A DNA stretch of 13,497 bases from Desulfobacterales bacterium (lineage in GTDB: Bacteria; Desulfobacterota; Desulfobacteria; Desulfobacterales; JASFBJ01), in contig JASFBJ010000070.1 in assembly GCA_030149585.1 (NCBI GenBank), forward strand, positions 1-13,497. The letters run 5' to 3'. Under the pieces are notes generated by a model that worked only from the letters and a program-made list of their open reading frames with translations, had not been told where the DNA came from and made no database searches. Positions 5,511 through 13,480 of the stretch are shown piece after piece (positions within the stretch are counted from its first letter, which is position 1; every line of letters begins with the position of its first letter). The position numbers and the translations under genes were made by a program.

Positions 5511-8249
5511 CTATTTTATTAACCTTTGCAAAACATAGTGCAAAATTCCGCTGTGCCTGTAATATTCAACTTCAATTTCAGTATCAAGCCTTGCTATAAC
5601 CTTGAACTGTTTTACTGTACCATTTTTTTCAGCCGATATATTCAGCTCTTTTCCTGGGCAAATATCGCTAATTCCACTAATAGAAATTTGCTCTGTTCCG
5701 TTGATTCCAAGGGTTTTAATATTATCAGGCTTTCTGAATTGCAGTGGTAGAACGCCCATTCCAACAAGATTACTCCTGTGAATTCTTTCAAACGATTCTG
5801 CAATCACGGCTCTTATTCCAAGAAGTCTTGTACCCTTTGCCGCCCAGTCCCTTGATGAGCCAATACCATATTCTTTTCCGGCAAAAACGATCAGCGGAAT
5901 TTTTTCTTTTTGATATTTTTCCGCAGCCTCATAAATAAACATTTTTTTATTTTCAGGAAATTTTAATGTGTAACTTCCTTCCTGACCACTAACAAGTTTA
6001 TTTTTGATCCTGATATTTCCAAAGGTTCCACGAATCATTATATCATGATTGCCTCTTCTTGAACCATAGGTATTGAAGTTTTCAGCATTCACATTTTTAT
6101 TTTTAAGATAGGCGCCGGCGGGATATTGTTCAGGAATAGCGCCTGCCGGAGAAATATGATCGGTTGTAACTGTATCACCAAGAACAAGAAGCACACGGGC
6201 ATGATCGATATTAGAAGGGTTTTTATAGTTTTCTGAAAATTCATTAAAATAAGGAGGAAGTTTTATATATGTTGAAGATGGATTCCAGTTAAATCTTTTG
6301 CCTGTTTTTGATTCCAGTTTTTCCCAGAATTCATCTCCATGATAAATTTTATTATATTCAACTTTAAAATCTTCAGGTGAAACATATTTTTTTACTAATT
6401 TTTTGATCTCTTTAGATGAGGGCCATATTTTTTTGAGATAAACCCCATCGCAATTCGGATCAAAACCAATGGGTTCTTTGAAAAAGTTGATATTGATTTT
6501 CCCGGCAAGCGCAAATGCCACAACAAGCATGGGCGACATTAAAAAATTTGCCCTGACATGCTGATTTATTCTTGCCTCAAAATTTCTGTTACCTGATAAA
6601 ACCGCTGCAACCGTCAGCCCCTTTTCTGAAATAATATTTTCTATTCCAGGATGGAGCGGGCCACTATTGCCTATACATGTGGCGCATCCATAACCTGCCA
6701 CATGAAAACCAAGAGCTTCAAGGTAGAAAAGAAGCCCTGATTTTTTAAGATATCTGACAACCACCTTTGAGCCTGGAACAAATGATGTTTTTATAAATGG
6801 AGAAACTCTTATTCCAGCTTTAACAGCGTTTTTGGCAAGGAGCCCGGCACCTAACAGCACATATGGATTGGAGGTATTTGTACATGATGTAATGGCTGCT
6901 ATGACAATACTTCCATCACTGATTTTAATTTTATTTTTTTGTATTCCAAAATCAGGGTTTACCGGGCATGCTGGTTTAAAAAAAGCCTCTTTATATAAAT
7001 TTTTCCAGGATGATTCATAAGAGCCTGAGATATTATCTTGCTTTTGTTCGGTTTCACAGCTTTCCTTTAAAATTTCATCAAAGCTGCGCCTGATATCCTT
7101 AAGTGGTATTCTGGCCTGTGGCTTTGAGGGACCCGCGATACAAGGTTCTGTTAGAGAAAGATCAACATCAAGAACTCTGGTATATTCAGCATCTTTCCGT
7201 CCGTCATAAAAAAGCCCCTGCAGCTTTGTATATTTTTCTATAATTTCAGCCTGAATATCGTTTCTGGTCAATCTAAAATATTCAATTATTTTCTCATCTG
7301 TTGGGAAAAATCCAACTGTAGCGCCATATTCAGGTGCCATGTTGGATATGGTTGCCCTGTCCGGTACGCTAAGCTCATTTACTCCCGGACCAAAAAATTC
7401 AACAAATTTTCCAACAACATCATGCTTTCTCAGAAATTGTGTGATAGTCAGTACTATATCCGTGCTTGTTATACCTTCTTTAACCTTTCCATACAGTCTT
7501 ACACCAATAACCTGTGGAATGGCCATATAATAAGGCTGCCCAAGCATGACCGCTTCAGCTTCAATGCCTCCTACTCCCCATCCCATAACTCCTATGGCAT
7601 TAATCATGGTGGTATGGGAATCCGTGCCGACAAGAGTGTCAGGATAAAGAACCGTGCTGCCGTTAATATTGCCGATTCTAATACCTTTGCCGATATATTC
7701 CAGATTAATCTGGTGGCATATTCCTGAATTCGGCGGTATAATATTTAAATTATTAAAACTTGTCTGCGCCCATTTAAGAAAAGAATATCGCTCTTTATTT
7801 CGTTTATATTCCAGATTTACATTCTTTTCTATAGCAGTTGAAGTGCCGTAATAATCAACCTGAACAGAATGATCAATAATCAGATCAACAGGAACAAGGG
7901 GATTGATAATTGACGGATCTTTCCCCATTTGATGAACTGCGTCTCTCATTGCCGCAAAATCCACAATAGCTGGAACGCCTGTGAAATCCTGCATGAGAAC
8001 CCGGGCAGGATGAAAGGGAATTTCAATTGGCGCGTGGTACTCTTTTTTCCAGCCGGCAATATTGGCAAGATCTTTTTCCTTTACTATCTTCCCGTCCATA
8101 TTTCTCAAAAGATTTTCCATGAGTATTTTTATGGAAAAGGGCAGGTGTTTAGTTTCTATTGAGCTGTTGACATCAATAAGGTTTATATCAAAAATTGTGT
8201 ATGAATTATTCCTGATATATATTTCAGATAAGTATTTTTTTTTATTCAT
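5511..8249 (-). CDS. acnA: Aconitate hydratase, AcnA type
   Basis: A 912-residue cytoplasmic iron-sulfur enzyme that interconverts citrate and isocitrate through cis-aconitate. The length and domain order are those of AcnA/IRP-type aconitases (about 890-900), not AcnB. The 4Fe-4S ligands are Cys456 (in SCTNTSNP), Cys522 and Cys525 (in GCATCIGNSG). The mobile C-terminal swivel domain carries the active-site GSSRDWAAKG (797-806) and a FERIHRSNLVGMG block (820-832). The N-terminus aligns with E. coli AcnA from the first residues, so the ATG is well placed although no convincing ribosome site precedes it. A small inverted repeat (TTATC/GATAA) at 8263-8279 is in the leader. It precedes icd, which uses its product, and follows the UPF0282-like gene by 56 bases. 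A dual RNA-binding role, known for some AcnA proteins, cannot be judged here. Confidence 0.96.
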   Translation of the reverse strand: MNKKKYLSEIYIRNNSYTIFDINLIDVNSSIETKHLPFSIKILMENLLRNMDGKIVKEKDLANIAGWKKEYHAPIEIPFHPARVLMQDFTGVPAIVDFAAMRDAVHQMGKDPSIINPLVPVDLIIDHSVQVDYYGTSTAIEKNVNLEYKRNKERYSFLKWAQTSFNNLNIIPPNSGICHQINLEYIGKGIRIGNINGSTVLYPDTLVGTDSHTTMINAIGVMGWGVGGIEAEAVMLGQPYYMAIPQVIGVRLYGKVKEGITSTDIVLTITQFLRKHDVVGKFVEFFGPGVNELSVPDRATISNMAPEYGATVGFFPTDEKIIEYFRLTRNDIQAEIIEKYTKLQGLFYDGRKDAEYTRVLDVDLSLTEPCIAGPSKPQARIPLKDIRRSFDEILKESCETEQKQDNISGSYESSWKNLYKEAFFKPACPVNPDFGIQKNKIKISDGSIVIAAITSCTNTSNPYVLLGAGLLAKNAVKAGIRVSPFIKTSFVPGSKVVVRYLKKSGLLFYLEALGFHVAGYGCATCIGNSGPLHPGIENIISEKGLTVAAVLSGNRNFEARINQHVRANFLMSPMLVVAFALAGKININFFKEPIGFDPNCDGVYLKKIWPSSKEIKKLVKKYVSPEDFKVEYNKIYHGDEFWEKLESKTGKRFNWNPSSTYIKLPPYFNEFSENYKNPSNIDHARVLLVLGDTVTTDHISPAGAIPEQYPAGAYLKNKNVNAENFNTYGSRRGNHDIMIRGTFGNIRIKNKLVSGQEGSYTLKFPENKKMFIYEAAEKYQKEKIPLIVFAGKEYGIGSSRDWAAKGTRLLGIRAVIAESFERIHRSNLVGMGVLPLQFRKPDNIKTLGINGTEQISISGISDICPGKELNISAEKNGTVKQFKVIARLDTEIEVEYYRHSGILHYVLQRLIK

Positions 8250-8305
8250 AGAAATTAATCATTTATCTTTTACCGATAAGGCAGTAAAATTATTTAGGTT
8301 ATGGT

Positions 8306-9259
8306 CTATAGCGGATTATTATAATAATCCACAACTTTTTCTATCGAGATTCTGCCCGCTTCATAATCCTGATGCCAATTTTCCGGCACGGGCATCTTTT
8401 GATAGAGTTCCTTTCGCTTTGCCTCAAATAAGAGCTGGGGTTTGTTCATAAAATCCGCTGCGCAATATACCTTTTTCCCCGCAACCTGACTCATATTGTC
8501 CAGCCAGATAATGCCCTGTTCGGAGCGCAATAAGTGGTGATCAACTATAAGTGTATCTATATTTCGAGCCAGTCGAAGTCCATTTTCCCAGGCTTTAGTC
8601 TGCAGCGTGTTTGTCATTACCTTAAGATAAAGTGGTGGGCCTGAAACAAACAGAATGTCCGGCTGCCAAAAAAGAATTTTGTCTATTATGATATCATCCA
8701 AAAGCTGAATATCGGAGGCATGGACAAACACCTGCTCACCCATATCTATACGTGTCATCATAACAGTTCCAAATCTTCTTTCAGCCAACCCATGGGGTAC
8801 GGGTCTGGAAAAACTTAACGGACCTTCTTTAATCCCATCTGCGGTCTTCATATTTGTCCCTGACAATTCAGCAAGATCCAAGGCACGACAGTGCATTCGC
8901 GGCAGGAAATTATCCTGTGATTTGGCCCAGATGCGCAACCCATCTAAACGATCAGAAATTTGCCCAAATGAAAGCTGATAAGGATTTGCATGAAGCAGTG
9001 GTACATGGTCGCCGTGAAAATGACTAAAAACTATATCAGTAGCGATTTTCATGGCATTGAGAATATCCTCTCTGATTTTTACACCTCTTGCCACCTGGCA
9101 AGGATGGGGAAGCAAGCCGTGTCGCTGATAGCCAAGAGCGATGCCTGGATCAATGAGAACCTGTCGATCCCCGGTTATTATCAAACAACACATGCCGCGA
9201 ACTCCCAGGGATTCAGTGCCTATTATTTTAATTTGTTGTGATAATTTTAACATTAACAT
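8306..9259 (-). CDS. Metallo-beta-lactamase-fold hydrolase, UPF0282-like
   Basis: A 317-residue soluble protein without a signal peptide. The opening TESLGVRG (15-22) and IDPGIALG (36-43) followed by a PHP (51-53) resemble UPF0282, a mostly archaeal family of metallo-beta-lactamase fold with no established function. The metal-binding motif is HFHGDH (80-85: His80, His82, Asp84, His85). Further likely ligands are His156, Asp183 (in HASD) and His241/His242 in VDHHLLR, so a two-metal hydrolase site appears intact. Substrate is unknown; other members of this fold act on phosphoesters, thioesters or nucleic acids. ATG at 9259 or the second ATG at 9253 could be the start. AGGG lies 5 bases before the first. 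It heads a co-directional set with acnA and icd, 56 bases upstream of acnA, and diverges from the sensor kinase genes. A functional link to the citrate-cycle enzymes is only suggested by position. Confidence 0.82.
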   Translation of the reverse strand: MLMLKLSQQIKIIGTESLGVRGMCCLIITGDRQVLIDPGIALGYQRHGLLPHPCQVARGVKIREDILNAMKIATDIVFSHFHGDHVPLLHANPYQLSFGQISDRLDGLRIWAKSQDNFLPRMHCRALDLAELSGTNMKTADGIKEGPLSFSRPVPHGLAERRFGTVMMTRIDMGEQVFVHASDIQLLDDIIIDKILFWQPDILFVSGPPLYLKVMTNTLQTKAWENGLRLARNIDTLIVDHHLLRSEQGIIWLDNMSQVAGKKVYCAADFMNKPQLLFEAKRKELYQKMPVPENWHQDYEAGRISIEKVVDYYNNPL

Positions 9260-9272
9260 TGATTCCCTATTC

Positions 9273-9288
9273 TGGTGAAGTTACACCA
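9273..9288. promoter_or_regulatory. Small palindrome upstream of the UPF0282-like gene
   Basis: TGGTG-N6-CACCA is a perfect 5-bp inverted repeat centred about 21 bases upstream of the minus-strand start at 9259. It could be an operator half-site pair or a leader hairpin. No matching second copy was seen in the 290-base divergent intergenic region (9260-9549). Confidence 0.25.
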
Positions 9289-9407
9289 TTTTTAAAAAAA
9301 ATCAAAAAACGTAAGTTAAGTCAAGAAAATTCATTTTTTGATGAGTTATAAATAAAAATCAGTGCATACCAAAGATGATATTTTTCTAAAAAGCAGTTGA
9401 AGACAAC

Positions 9408-9436
9408 TTGACGGGGCATGATTTCTCTGCTATTGA
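9408..9436 (+). promoter_or_regulatory. Weak candidate promoter for the kinase pair
   Basis: TTGACG (9408-9413) is a good -35 element. The sequence 17 bases further on, TATTGA (9431-9436), is only a partial -10. It is the best sigma-70-like pair I found upstream of the kinase genes. No sigma-54 (GG-N10-GC) element was found between 9260 and 9549. Confidence 0.25.
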
Positions 9437-9536
9437 TTTTTCAGCTTCTTTCGAAAAATAGATGCTTGCAGCAGGCAATTCATTATTTCCCCCGCTTAGC
9501 AGGAGTAGTTGTGAAATAAAAATATTCACTTTGTTT

Positions 9537-9543
9537 AGGAGGG
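9537..9543 (+). promoter_or_regulatory. Ribosome binding site that fixes a TTG start
   Basis: AGGAGGG, a near-perfect Shine-Dalgarno, ends 6 bases before TTG at 9550. No ATG in this frame lies near, so this site is the main reason for choosing the TTG as the kinase start. Confidence 0.8.
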
Positions 9544-9549
9544 TGTAAA

Positions 9550-11040
9550 TTGCTTATCGATAAGGAACAATATTACTTCTCCAGGGCCATAGAGTCCTTT
9601 AAAAAACGATTTATTATTATCTCTCCTGAATTCAAAATACTGGCGTCAAACACCAGCCCTGAAGGCACTCTGGTATCAGATCTCATCGGCAAATACTGTC
9701 ATCAAATCTTTTACGAAAACTCAAACCCGTGCAAAAATTGCGCGGTCAAAGAATCATCACTAACTCGAAACCCGGCTTTTCGCGCCAAAGAAAATAATTC
9801 CGATGACCTTAGTAAAAGGCCTTGTTTATATTCATATCCGATTTTTTCCAAAGGGAAAATCGAGGCTTTCGTCAGCATGGATTTCGACCTGTCTACCAGG
9901 GGCGGTTATGAAGAAAAATTACAGCGCTCGAATATAATGCTTAGAAACCTGATCACTAGCTCAGTTGACGGTGTGATTGCGGCTGATAAAAATGGCAAAA
10001 TCCTGATTTTTAATGCTCCTGCGACCCAGATCACCGGATATAACAAGAATGAGGCCATGAACCATCTGAATATCAGGGATATCTATCCTGATGGCACAGC
10101 CTATGATGTTATGAAAGACCTGCGCAGCGATGAGTACGGGGGCTCTGGAAAATTGAAATTCTATCGTGTTAAAGTAGCCGGCAAGGATGGCAAGACCGTA
10201 CCGATCAGCCTGAATGCCTCCATTATTTATGAGGAGAGTCGCGAAGTCGCCACCATTGGTTTTTTCCATGATATGCGAGAAAAAATCAAGATGGAGAAAA
10301 AACTGAAAAATACACAACTTCAGCTGCTGCAATCGGACAAAATGGCCTCCCTCGGTAAACTTGCCGCAGGTGTCGCCCACCAGCTCAATAATCCTTTGGG
10401 AGGCATTACTTTATTTACCAAGTTAATACTGGAAGATTATGATCTTGATGATAATGTCAAAGATGATTTGAACAGAATTCTCAGGGATGCTGTACGTTGC
10501 CGCGACACTGTTAAAGAACTTTTGGAATTTACCCGTCAGACACGGCACCTTATGAAACCCAATAACCTGAATGAAGCCATTATAAGAACTCTCTTCCTGC
10601 TGGAAAGGCAGCCGCTTTTTCAAAACATCGACATTATAAGAAACTTTTCTGACAACCTGCCCTTTATAACCTGCGATATTCAGCAAATGAATCACGCATT
10701 CATGAATATCATCTTAAATGCGGCCCATGCTATGGATGGCACTGGGACATTAACCATTGCAACAACTTACCTTAAAAACGATAATTATATCCGCCTGAAA
10801 ATATCAGACACCGGCCCGGGTATTCCAGAGAAAATGCAGTCTCAAATCTTTGAACCCTTTTTCACGACAAAAGAAGAAGGTAAAGGCGTGGGGCTTGGTT
10901 TGAGTCTGGTATACAGAATAATTGAAAACCACAAGGGCCGGATAAAAGTAGAAAGTACGGTGAATAAGGGAACAACATTTATCATTGAGATACCTGCCGC
11001 CACCACAACGCATAATCCCGGAGATGGAAATAATGACTGA
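9550..11040 (+). CDS. Sensor histidine kinase, PAS-PAS-HisKA-HATPase, cysteine-bearing first PAS
   Basis: A 496-residue kinase with no membrane segment, so probably cytoplasmic. An N-terminal PAS-like domain (about 15-115) holds Cys50, Cys61 and Cys64 (C-x10-C-x2-C) plus Cys92, a pattern seen in many deltaproteobacterial PAS sensors that may bind a metal or sense redox state. A second PAS domain is at about 128-245, followed by a short coiled linker. The HisKA phosphoacceptor is His277 in AAGVAHQLNNPLG, like the NtrB/AtoS/ZraS group. The ATPase has an N box around Asn386-Asn390, DTGPGIP at 420-426, an F box near 434-438 and the glycine-rich GKGVGLGLS at 444-452. All kinase motifs look intact. 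The start is TTG, fixed by a strong ribosome site. Its last 8 bases overlap the next gene (ATGACTGA), implying translational coupling. The signal is unknown. Confidence 0.93.
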   Translation: MLIDKEQYYFSRAIESFKKRFIIISPEFKILASNTSPEGTLVSDLIGKYCHQIFYENSNPCKNCAVKESSLTRNPAFRAKENNSDDLSKRPCLYSYPIFSKGKIEAFVSMDFDLSTRGGYEEKLQRSNIMLRNLITSSVDGVIAADKNGKILIFNAPATQITGYNKNEAMNHLNIRDIYPDGTAYDVMKDLRSDEYGGSGKLKFYRVKVAGKDGKTVPISLNASIIYEESREVATIGFFHDMREKIKMEKKLKNTQLQLLQSDKMASLGKLAAGVAHQLNNPLGGITLFTKLILEDYDLDDNVKDDLNRILRDAVRCRDTVKELLEFTRQTRHLMKPNNLNEAIIRTLFLLERQPLFQNIDIIRNFSDNLPFITCDIQQMNHAFMNIILNAAHAMDGTGTLTIATTYLKNDNYIRLKISDTGPGIPEKMQSQIFEPFFTTKEEGKGVGLGLSLVYRIIENHKGRIKVESTVNKGTTFIIEIPAATTTHNPGDGNND

Positions 11041-12529
11041 CGCAGTTGACAGGATAAGAGTTTTGATCGTGGATGATGAGATGGATATAAGGGATGGGTC
11101 TGAAAGAATTCTTTCCAAAATGGGCTGTGAGGTTTTAAAAGCCGATAGAGGCGATAAAGGGCTTGAAATATTGAAAAACGAGCCGGTCGACCTTGTTCTT
11201 CTAGACATGAAAATGCCGGGGATGGACGGTATGGAAGTCCTTAATCAAATTCATCGGGATTACCCTGACATACTGGTGGTAGTCATCACAGGATTTGCAA
11301 CAGTTGAGACAGCCATCGAGGCTATGAAAAAAGGGGCATACGATTTTATTCCCAAGCCTTTTGAACCAGACCAGTTGAGGATCGTGGTCAACAGGGCCTG
11401 GGACAAACTCCGTTTGAGAGCGGAAACCCTGAGACTTTCAGAGGAAAAAAGAAGAACCCTTATAGATCTGGATACTGAAAAAAGCCGGATTCATACTATT
11501 TTAGAATCCCTTCCCAGCGGAACTGCCGTAACTGACAACAAGGGGCTGGTCGTTCTCATGAATCCGGCTTTCAAGCGCCATTTCAGCATACCTACGGACA
11601 GACCGCTGGGACAAGCAATAACGGAATATGTTCCTGACTCGGGATTAAATGACCTTGTTATGGATATTTCCAGGGGCAGGCATGTGGATTTTGATGATAT
11701 TCCCGTTTATGAATTTTCCCTGCCGAATAATAAACACTTCATGGCCAACGCCAAACCAGTATTGGGCGATAATAACGCATGTCTGGGTGCGGTAATAAGC
11801 ATAACTGATATTTCAACCATGAAGATTCTCAACAAGCTTAAATCTGATTTTGTCGCCAAGGTTTCACATGAACTGCGCTCTCCTTTGTCCACCATTCATG
11901 AGCAGTTGGCCGTTGTCATTGCCGACATGGTTGAGGCTGCCCCGGAAAGCGATAAGCAGATTCTCTCCCGGGCCAAGGAAAAAACATTTAGCCTGATCTC
12001 TCTAATCAGTGATTTGCTGGATCTTTCCCGTATCGAAGAAGGTGTTATCTGCCAGGAAATAAAGAGCATCAAGGTGGATGAGCTTTTAAAAGACATTGTT
12101 GATTTTTTACAAACAAGATCAAATACTAAAAAACAGTCCCTTGTGCTTGAACTCTCTGAAGAAACATTTCCTGAAATTACAGGGGATGCCATCGCCCTTG
12201 AAAGCATTTTCGGCAACCTGATTACCAACTCCATCAACTACACACCCGATGGTGGAAGCATAAAGGTAAAGGTGGACCTTGCCGGCATCAACATCAGGGT
12301 TCAGATCATTGATAATGGTTTTGGAATTGAATCAAAACACCTTGAAAATATCTTTGAAAGATTTTACCGCATAAAAAATGAAAAAACCAGATATATAACC
12401 GGAACCGGTCTGGGACTTCCAATCGTAAAAGAACTGGTCTCTTCTTTCGGAGGAATAATCGATGTGGACAGCACACCCGGCCACGGCTCTGTTTTTACGG
12501 TACTTCTTCCAGTGCCGGCACAAACATAA
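11033..12529 (+). CDS. REC-PAS-HisKA-HATPase kinase (receiver-first hybrid sensor kinase)
   Basis: 498 residues from ATG 11033. The receiver domain (about 6-125) has the acidic pocket DD at 14-15, phosphoacceptor Asp58 in LLDMKMPG, Thr86 and Lys108 (PKPFEP). A coiled linker leads to a PAS domain (about 148-262). The HisKA domain has His279 in VSHELRSPL, and the HATPase has the N box near Asn399, DNGFG at 427-431 and GTGLGL at 457-462. There is no DNA-binding or enzymatic output, so the protein probably takes phosphate from, or is controlled by, the upstream kinase through Asp58 and signals onward through His279 to a partner outside the window. The frame is open further upstream to 10985, but GGAG at 11020-11023, 9 bases before the ATG, and the start of REC homology support 11033. 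ATG 11024 is an alternative. It overlaps the previous gene by 8 bases. Confidence 0.93.
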   Translation: MTDAVDRIRVLIVDDEMDIRDGSERILSKMGCEVLKADRGDKGLEILKNEPVDLVLLDMKMPGMDGMEVLNQIHRDYPDILVVVITGFATVETAIEAMKKGAYDFIPKPFEPDQLRIVVNRAWDKLRLRAETLRLSEEKRRTLIDLDTEKSRIHTILESLPSGTAVTDNKGLVVLMNPAFKRHFSIPTDRPLGQAITEYVPDSGLNDLVMDISRGRHVDFDDIPVYEFSLPNNKHFMANAKPVLGDNNACLGAVISITDISTMKILNKLKSDFVAKVSHELRSPLSTIHEQLAVVIADMVEAAPESDKQILSRAKEKTFSLISLISDLLDLSRIEEGVICQEIKSIKVDELLKDIVDFLQTRSNTKKQSLVLELSEETFPEITGDAIALESIFGNLITNSINYTPDGGSIKVKVDLAGINIRVQIIDNGFGIESKHLENIFERFYRIKNEKTRYITGTGLGLPIVKELVSSFGGIIDVDSTPGHGSVFTVLLPVPAQT

Positions 12530-12551
12530 GCTTCTGGAACAGCGCCTGAAT

Positions 12552-13358
12552 TTACTTCAAAGTTTTGAGAAATTCTTCGGGTGGCACCTGAAGCCCCGTC
12601 CAGAGTGCAAAGGTTCTTCTGGCCTGGTAGGCCAGCGGCAAAAGGCCGTCAATAAAGCGGATACCTTCTGCCTGGGCTTTATCCTGCCAGAAATTTTGCG
12701 GACGGTCATAATTGAGATCTATTATCAGTCGACACCTTTTAAAGTCCAGACTTTGTACAAGCTCTGCCATCTCAGGTGATTCGTCAATACTGGAGACGGA
12801 AGTGGCATTTATCACAATGTCCGCACTGACAGACTTCCCAAGAGAGTCAAACGACGCGCCCTCCCCGCCAAAGCAATTAACTATCTGCTTTACTTTTACA
12901 TCACTTCTTCCAGTAATAAAAATAGATTTTGTCCGCAGCCAATTTAAGATGAATGCCACTGCCCGGGCAGCCCCTCCAGTACCAAATATCAGGGCGGACT
13001 TGCCTTCTGGATCAAAACCCACATTATTCATGGCGTCCATGAAACCTATGGCGTTGGTATTATAACCTTTAAGTTCATTTCCATTCCTGACAATGGTATT
13101 GATGGCACCTATAACTGTGGCTCCTTCGGACAGGATATCCAGGTGGGGGATAACTGCTTCTTTATAGGGAACAGTCACATTCGCGCCGGCGATGTTAAGA
13201 ATCCTGATACTGTGAATGGCCTTGCCGATATCCTGGGGAGCGACTTTAAACGGAACATACATCCCCTTGATCCCCTGCTTTTGCATGACGCTTGTAAACA
13301 TGGCCGGAGATTTTGAACGGTATGCCCTTTCATCACTCAAAATACAGTATACTTTCAT
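12552..13358 (-). CDS. aroE: Shikimate dehydrogenase-family protein with Asp-to-Asn at the catalytic position
   Basis: A 268-residue cytoplasmic protein of normal AroE length. AroE reduces 3-dehydroshikimate to shikimate with NADPH in aromatic amino acid synthesis. The substrate site is largely recognisable: SKSP (15-18), NVTVPYKE (60-67) with catalytic Lys66, AINTI with Asn87, and a C-terminal YQARR with Gln245. The nucleotide fold shows GTGGAARA (126-133), and ITGRS (148-152) places Arg151 where NADP phosphate is usually bound. However, the motif usually GxNTD reads GYNTN, so the catalytic aspartate (E. coli Asp102) is Asn102, codon AAC at 13053-13055. The opening also lacks the usual glycine and histidine before the SxSP. 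It may be a low-activity enzyme, a divergent paralogue acting on another substrate, or a lineage variant. It converges on the kinase pair with only 22 bases between stop codons and no terminator seen. Its ATG overlaps the TGA of a short upstream frame. Confidence 0.87.
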   Translation of the reverse strand: MKVYCILSDERAYRSKSPAMFTSVMQKQGIKGMYVPFKVAPQDIGKAIHSIRILNIAGANVTVPYKEAVIPHLDILSEGATVIGAINTIVRNGNELKGYNTNAIGFMDAMNNVGFDPEGKSALIFGTGGAARAVAFILNWLRTKSIFITGRSDVKVKQIVNCFGGEGASFDSLGKSVSADIVINATSVSSIDESPEMAELVQSLDFKRCRLIIDLNYDRPQNFWQDKAQAEGIRFIDGLLPLAYQARRTFALWTGLQVPPEEFLKTLK

Positions 13359-13480
13359 TTTCTAGTCTCATGAAAAATCACATCTTCAAAATAAATTCCG
13401 CAAGGTACAACACCGATATTCATATTCATTGAAACCCATTTTAGGAACGGGGACGAAACAACTTCCACAAGTAGGCGCAC
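13355..13480 (-). CDS. Small hypothetical protein overlapping the aroE start
   Basis: A 41-codon frame beginning with GTG (13480) whose TGA overlaps the aroE ATG as ATGA, the usual form of translational coupling. It contains two internal ATG codons and a VVPCGIYFEDVIFHE stretch that reads like real protein. An in-frame TGA lies just upstream, near the window edge, and no good ribosome site precedes the GTG. I do not recognise it. It may be a true small gene, the tail of a gene broken by a frameshift near the edge, or chance. Confidence 0.3.
   Translation of the reverse strand: MRLLVEVVSSPFLKWVSMNMNIGVVPCGIYFEDVIFHETRK

Noticed and set aside
5511..8451. Several open frames on the plus strand across acnA and its upstream gene
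   Set aside because: They lie antisense to confidently identified proteins, have no family features and contain low-complexity Phe/Ile/Ser-rich sequence.
9260..9549. Sigma-54 promoter for the NtrB-like kinase
   Set aside because: No GG-N10-GC element was found in the intergenic region on the plus strand.
10985..11032. Upstream extension of the receiver-kinase reading frame
   Set aside because: It lies within the end of the first kinase gene, has no receiver homology, and a ribosome site favours ATG 11033.
12530..12551. Bidirectional terminator between the receiver-kinase and aroE
   Set aside because: Only 22 bases separate the stops and no stem with a T run is present.
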